In this document: positions 59,041 through 64,000 of the stretch, piece by piece
Layout of the letters: every line of letters starts with the position of its first letter
How positions within the stretch are numbered: position 1 is the stretch's first letter
From: Pyrocephalus nanus
Taxonomy: Eukaryota > Chordata > Aves > Passeriformes > Tyrannidae
Length of the DNA: 64,000 nucleotides
Reading direction: 5' to 3'
Assembly (NCBI GenBank): GCA_038380795.1
Contig: CM076259.1
Coordinates: 28,254,977-28,318,976 of the forward strand
Notes under the pieces: model-generated
What the model saw: the letters and a program-made list of their open reading frames with translations, nothing else
Database searches by the model: none
Told to the model about the DNA's origin: nothing
Made by a program: the position numbers and the translations under genes

Positions 59041-62000
59041 CTGAAAACATGAAGGGAAGAACACTGAGATAGATAAATGCACACTCTGCATTACCTTTAT
59101 AGGTTGCGCAGCTGTCATTTGTCTCCTCTAGAAATCAGAACCGTAGATATGAGTGACTGTAAAAGACCTGAGAAATGCTTATGTCATTCTACCTTCTAAT
59201 AACATGCATACATATCCAAAGATAAAGCTTGCTGTTTCCAGAAAACAGGTTACTGTTTTGACTTCTAATAAAAGAAATTCTTCCTTATAGTGGTTAGATA
59301 AAACCTAGCTAATGCCTTGAGGTACCTTCCACCTTGATTATCATTGAGTTTATTACAGTAATTATAGATTGTGAAAACTGACAGCATTGCTCTTCTAGCC
59401 TCACCTGTCTGTGAATCCTTGTTTCTGTCACTTTCTTCAGGCCCAGTGATTTCCTGTTCATTCTGCCCATAAAGAGAAGCATCTTTAGGTCCAGGAGCTT
59501 CTGTCACATCATCATAACCATTTTCCAGGGCATTTTCAGGCACTGGAGAGATCTCTGGAACAGTACAGGTATTAGTTATAACAGGGAGAGTTCTTCCACT
59601 AGAGAAAGCAGTAGCTTATGATCCAGCAATACAGGGCTTTATAAATAACATGTCTGTACTTAACAGGAATCCATCCCTCAGAGAATGTTAGTTTTCACAG
59701 TGTTATGGTATATACATATCCTTAATATGTGTATAAACACAAAAATAAATCAAGGCACTCCTGTTTTACTTTTTATGTAACAATCAATACTCAATCTGAA
59801 TAAGAAAAAGGTATCTTCTTTGGAATAATTATCTTCTTTATAAGCATTTCAAAACAAGGAAAGGCTTTTAGTTTATTTTTAACTAAAAAAAAAAAATATA
59901 TTAAAAAAGCAATAGGAAATAAAATTAAGGACATGGTGCAGCAGAGTCTGATATATAGGCAACTGAGGTCCAGAACTGCTTGTGCCTTTTGCAGTTTATC
60001 TCTTGGAGACCAGTCAGCAGCCAAAGGATCATTTCTAGGAAATTTCAGTTCTTCTTCAAACACTTGCTCTCCTTCAGCTAATTCAAATTTAAGAAAACAA
60101 ACCAAACCAAAACACCCCCCCTCCAACTGGGAATCTGCATTTTCTTCAGATCTCTTTGATTAAAATTTCCTAATCGACTCAAATTGTATGCCAGTGTTCT
60201 TATTTGAAACATATCTTTCCTCTGTCTTAATTCTCCCCATTTTTCTCAGAAATGAAGCAATAGTTTACAATCTGTTACAGTTGAAATTTCTGGGAGAAGC
60301 AATTGTCAAACTGTTGGATTTATGTGACTGTATACTGCGGAGTGTGCAATACTACCAGCAAACATTTATTTCAAACTTCTCATACAGAAGAGAAAACTAG
60401 CACTTGTATACGAGGTTGTATGACATTCTTCCACCACGAGAGTTGAAAAGAAAATTTTGGTTCACAACAAAACACCACTAGCACATGAAGTGCAGCAATG
60501 AAAAGGTTTTAATCATTAATAATGCTTTTGATAATAAAAGCTACCCTGATCTAGGGTCTCTTTCTTTGTACAATCCTCATCTTTCATTACCTTGAGTTGC
60601 TCCAGGACCATTTTCTTCATCATTGTCCCCTCTATAAAACTGTACCTTTGTTTTTGAACTCTCTGAATAAGAATCTAGGCAAATGAGAAAGAATGTGGTA
60701 TCAGATTAAACTCTCCTTAACTGCTAAGACTACATCATGAGAAAAAGAGCAGGCTAGAGGAATACCATCCAAAGATTCTTTGGCAGTCAGCATTACTCCT
60801 GCAAGGCTTACAGTGGAATAACCAAGAATCCCTCAGGGGCTCTATAACACCTCTCATGGCTCATAGGGGAGACAAGCCACAAAGGGAGAAAAGCAATCCA
60901 CAGGAGGAAGCCTACAGGGGCACAGTTGCTGGCAGAGAGATGCAAATAATTCCTTTATTTGTACCTGTTTAAAATAATTGCAGCAAGAGGCTTTTATTTG
61001 TTTGTTTGTTTGTTTGTTTTGTTTGATCTATACTGATCTATGGTCTATGGCTGCACAAAACAAGCTGTCCTTAGGAGAGGAATTGGCAGAGTCCACTGGG
61101 CAGGAAACTCCTCTCCTCAAATCTAGGAATTTTTAGTTTTCCAGTAGATTTGGGAGCTACAAAGTATCAGACTGGGATCAGGGCCACCAGAAAGAGCTTT
61201 CTCTTGAGAAGAGCAAGATGTACAAACCTGAGAGGTAAGTCACGACCTGCTTTTCCCTCATCAGGTTATAATCAATCTCTTCATAGACAGCCTCAGAGAA
61301 GGGGTCATAGGACAGTCTGGAGTCTGAAAGTTAAAGGTAATGATCACTCACACAGTCTCTGCTCATACTCAGGTTGGGTTCTTGAAAAGGACAAGTGCCC
61401 TAAAGGGGCTGCATGGCCAAGCAGGTACCTAGAAAGTCACCAAGATGTGCTGACTGAGGTTAAGCACTGCCTGGCTATTTCACTGCCAGAAAGTGAGTGA
61501 AAATCTTGGCGTGGCAACAGATGCAGTTCATCACATCACCCACCCCCTCAGCCTCCCCAGCCAACTAAACACTTGCCAACCACGTCAAGGAGGCATTTCA
61601 TACCAGTCCTGAGGGACCCACCTCTCTGCTGTGCCCTGGCACGTTGGATTTGTCTAGCAAGAATGGCAAGGACCAGGCAAAGAAGGGTCCCCAGGATAAT
61701 GCAGAAGATGACAGGCACTGAAAGTCTCGTGTTGTCTGTTGCAGGGCGGCGGGGGGGATCTGAATGGAAATGAAAAAGAAATAGGAAGGGAATCAGATGT
61801 CCCAGAGAGCTGTTCCTCTCTATAGCCCCTGCTGTGCCCATGCTAGCAGGGTGAGGCAGGTCACTTGCTGCCCAATCATGAGTCCTGCTCAAGCAGATAA
61901 AATTCGGCAGCTGGGGACAGTGCCACACAGTTTTCCTTTACAAAAGGCTGCAGGAGATGCTTTCTGGTGAGCTGAAATAAACAGCTGATTTAGCTGCTAG

Positions 62001-63857
62001 GCAATATCAGGGACAATTAATTGTCATTTGATGTGAGAAAGAAAGGGGGGAGAAGGAAAAAGGAATTTACCTGCTCTAGTGGGTGGTGCTGTTGTTTCTG
62101 TCATACCTGAAAAAGGAAAGTGAGTCCACATTAAGGAAGAGGCAAGTGTGAAAAACAAGGAGAACATCTTCATATCATTTGTGAGTTTCTGCAGTCAAAA
62201 TTATGAAAGGGTTGGTCACTGGGAAGTACATATGATGTAATGCTCCTCTATCTGCCTTCTTCCAAGATCAGTGTAATAAAGGACCAGTCACTAACCAGAG
62301 CAATTCACAGCAGCATCTTCCTTATGATCACAGTTTTTGCCAAACAAAGACTTGGCAGGACAGTCCCAGAGAGACAGCTCTGTTCCTTTACAGTGCACCT
62401 TCTCCAGCCAGATGGGGCCAGTCCCTTCCCCAAAGGCAGCTTCACTCAGAGCAGAGACAGCAGATCCACATCCCAGCTGCCTGCATACAACATTAGCATC
62501 TGCCACGTCCCAGGTGTCATCACAGATTGTTCCCCAGGAACCTTGGTGCCAAATCTCCACTCTGCCTGAACATTCATCATCTCCTTCTATGACTCGTAAC
62601 TTCTCCTTGTCTGCAAAACACAGAAACCTTCTGTTTTACTGAAAGAGCAGGAAGGTTCAGAGAGACCAATAAGGAAAAACAAAGAGGTCAAGGTACCTGA
62701 ACAACTTGTAGAGTTTGGACACTTAGCAAATGTGGCTGGAGATATTGCCTCTTTTCTTCCTGCAGAATTTAAATAGTGAAGTAAATAATTTTATTATTTT
62801 CAGAAAAAAAGTAAGGGAGTGTAAATTGCCTGAAAATTAATCATCAAGTTAATTTTTTCCCGATATATATGTGGCCCTGCTTAGTTCTTAATGGATTGCT
62901 GTTTGGCTATTGCTGTAAGTAAAATAATCTTCCTGTTGGCTATGCTTTCTTCTCACATGAGGCAGCTACAATCCCTTTCAGGATATCCAGATGTCATCTA
63001 GAATTCATTTATATTATAGTGAATATATATGAATATATATATTCATACCCAGGGGTATGAAATACTGTCACAAGAGCAGGCATTAGAAGTGTATCTTTAG
63101 AGCCAAACTGATTTTTACACTTGTCCATGTCTATGAGCATGTACATGTGTGCATGTACGTACATATGCACTGATATGCCTCCATACATGTAGAAACACAT
63201 ATCTGCCTCTGGACATCTTGAGAAGTCTGATCCTAACTCAGATCTTGCAGACTGACTGTATATCATAGATTTTTGCTTAAAAAATATGCAATGGCACTGT
63301 CCTATTAGGGAATTCCTTAGGATTTCCATTGGGTAACTGCACTCTGTAACAGTCATGTAATTTTAATTTGCTCATTTATGTCAAGGATGTAGACAAAAAA
63401 TGTTTCTACCATTTGCATGAAACTAGAAATAATATATATTATATACCATATAACAAGCAAACAAAAGGTAATTACTGCAATGTCCCTGTATGTGTGCATA
63501 GGTTAATGCCTCGGCAATCCTATACAATGCATTTCTGGTTACCAGTGCAAGAAATGTGGGTCTCTTCTGCTCTGTTATCACATGACTGAGGATCCCAGGG
63601 GTCTGACTGACATTGCCAGAGAGAACTGTGTTGCTCAGTACACTCAATGTGGTCCAGCCATGTGGGCCCAGAACCTCTGCCGTATTTGAAATCTTCTGCA
63701 ATTTCCCCTCCATCTCCGCAGTCCAGGTGTTTGCATACAGTTACTGCAGTGAGTTGAGTCATACGATTGGAACAAATGCTCCCCCATGTCCCATTGTAGA
63801 AAACTTCTAGACGCCCAGCACAGTCATTGCCATTCACCAGCCTCAGAGCCAAGAAAT
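58934..63857 (-). CDS. WC1/CD163-type SRCR receptor, 3' part (gene runs off right edge)
   Basis: Eight exons on the - strand, all joined in phase 1, give the C-terminal part of a type I membrane receptor. They are two SRCR domains (105 residues each, eight cysteines each, group B), a 12-residue stalk, then [13 protein letters not shown] and one membrane helix ([22 protein letters not shown]). The tail of over 140 residues has [37 protein letters not shown] and a terminal [17 protein letters not shown] and the YDD repeats match the tail of ruminant WC1, a gamma-delta T-cell co-receptor of the CD163 family. More SRCR exons and the signal peptide should lie to the right. I cannot tell WC1, CD163L1 or SCART orthology from this part, so no symbol is given. 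Confidence 0.9.
59405..59554 (-). CDS. SRCR receptor tail exon with YDDV motif
   Basis: Completes a glutamate, then [40 protein letters not shown] and SDRNKDSQT. Acceptor GTTCCAG, donor CAG/GTGAGG, phase 1 in and out. Two tyrosines (GYDDV and LYGQN) are candidate phosphorylation sites. Confidence 0.9.
59964..60077 (-). CDS. Candidate cassette exon in the SRCR tail
   Basis: After a fair acceptor (AAATTTGAATTAG) the frame [17 protein letters not shown] then [16 protein letters not shown] is open in the phase used by neighbouring exons. A weak donor (CTCA/GTTGCC) would make a 114-base, phase 1-1 exon. The acidic composition suits a tail, but similarity is absent and the donor poor. Confidence 0.3.
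60591..60674 (-). CDS. SRCR receptor tail exon
   Basis: Completes an aspartate, then [20 protein letters not shown] and NGPGATQ, ending G of a split codon. Acceptor TTGCCTAG, donor AAG/GTAATG; 84 bases, phase 1-1. Confidence 0.88.
60992..61026 (+). repeat. (TTTG)n simple repeat
   Basis: About eight TTTG units in an intron of the SRCR gene. Confidence 0.9.
61228..61323 (-). CDS. SRCR receptor tail exon with YEEI and YNLM
   Basis: Completes an aspartate, then [20 protein letters not shown] and [11 protein letters not shown]. Corresponds to SEAVYEELDYLL of WC1, whose tyrosine is the reported Src-family target. Here the motif reads YEEI, the preferred Src SH2 ligand, followed by YNLM (YxxM). 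96 bases, phase 1-1. Confidence 0.92.
61622..61759 (-). CDS. SRCR receptor transmembrane exon
   Basis: [13 protein letters not shown], the helix [20 protein letters not shown], then [14 protein letters not shown]. The basic residues after the helix set the cytoplasmic side. Acceptor TTCATTCAG, donor GAG/GTGGGT; 138 bases, phase 1-1. Confidence 0.93.
62071..62106 (-). CDS. SRCR receptor stalk exon
   Basis: Completes a glycine, then [11 protein letters not shown]: a Thr/Pro-rich stalk likely to be O-glycosylated. Acceptor TTTTTCAG, donor GCAG/GTAAAT; 36 bases, phase 1-1. Confidence 0.85.
62296..62610 (-). CDS. SRCR receptor, membrane-proximal SRCR exon
   Basis: One complete SRCR domain in a single 315-base phase 1-1 exon: [46 protein letters not shown], then [20 protein letters not shown] to the terminal VNCS. 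Eight cysteines define group B. Acceptor GTTTTGCAG, donor G/GTTAGT. Confidence 0.96.
63001..63050. repeat. AT-rich palindromic stretch
   Basis: Alternating AT with GAATATATAT and its complement; low-complexity and possibly cruciform-forming, in an SRCR intron. Confidence 0.6.
63543..63857 (-). CDS. SRCR receptor, next SRCR exon
   Basis: A second complete SRCR domain in a 315-base phase 1-1 exon: [62 protein letters not shown], ending HISCTG. Eight cysteines, one N-glycosylation sequon (NGT). Acceptor CTTCCAG, donor G/GTAACC. Confidence 0.96.
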
Positions 63858-64000
63858 CTGGAAGTGAAGACATAAAGGTAGAATTAGAGAGCCTGATTCT
63901 GCTTGGCTGTGATGAGTGAAATCCAGATATGTATTACTATATGCTTAGGCTTTGATAGTAAAAGACATTTGGTCTTCCTCAAACTATTGACTGCTGGCCA

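Noticed and set aside
1..64000. CRISPR arrays, operons, prophage or other prokaryotic systems
   Set aside because: Intron-exon structure, CR1 elements and vertebrate protein families show nuclear vertebrate DNA; no regular spaced repeats of CRISPR type were seen.
1..64000. tRNA or rRNA genes
   Set aside because: I saw no cloverleaf with A and B boxes and no rRNA-like stretch. Small snoRNA or microRNA genes cannot be excluded by eye.

Overview
The window is vertebrate nuclear DNA, most likely from a bird. It is AT-rich, with multi-exon genes split by short to medium introns and two CpG islands. Recognisable interspersed repeats are sparse and include CR1 LINE fragments (the sauropsid/avian family), and one intron holds a minisatellite with CCCTAA telomere-like motifs. 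There are no bacterial-type operons. Most open frames in the window are chance ORFs; the real coding sequence is in short exons bounded by AG/GT with matching phases.

Layout. (1) About 1-7200 is a left flank with no gene I can support; it holds a decayed CR1 copy and a purine-rich, TATA-containing stretch near 4.1-4.8 kb. (2) About 7.2-46 kb, + strand, is a complete or nearly complete RAP1GAP-family gene. Its CpG-island promoter and start codon are at 7469, and 22 coding exons join in phase to about 713 codons. They encode a GoLoco motif, a Rap GTPase-activating domain with the asparagine thumb, and a serine-rich tail. The last exon is uncertain. The protein looks like a third RAP1GAP-type paralogue rather than RAP1GAP or RAP1GAP2. 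(3) 49.46-56.52 kb, - strand, is a complete eight-exon GSTK1 gene (221 codons, glutathione transferase kappa, C-terminal AKL peroxisomal-type signal). It is transcribed towards the RAP1GAP-like gene from a second CpG island. (4) 58.93 kb to the right edge, - strand, is the 3' part of a scavenger-receptor (SRCR group B) gene of the CD163/WC1 type: two complete SRCR exons, a stalk, a transmembrane exon and a tyrosine-motif cytoplasmic tail. Its 5' part lies beyond the window.

The most unusual structure is a direct duplication, 49 kb apart, of the RAP1GAP-like promoter and first exon. About 190 bp at 7312-7501 recurs as about 170 bp at 56697-56866, just upstream of GSTK1 and facing away from it. 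Both copies keep the same 16-codon upstream ORF, an identical GCTGACTCAGC (Maf/NRF2-type) element overlapping the uORF stop, and the same start codon. The second copy has no downstream RAP1GAP exons and appears to be an orphan promoter or first exon beside an oxidative-stress-type gene. The three genes are functionally unrelated as far as the sequence shows: Rap signalling, mitochondrial/peroxisomal redox, and a T-cell-type scavenger receptor.
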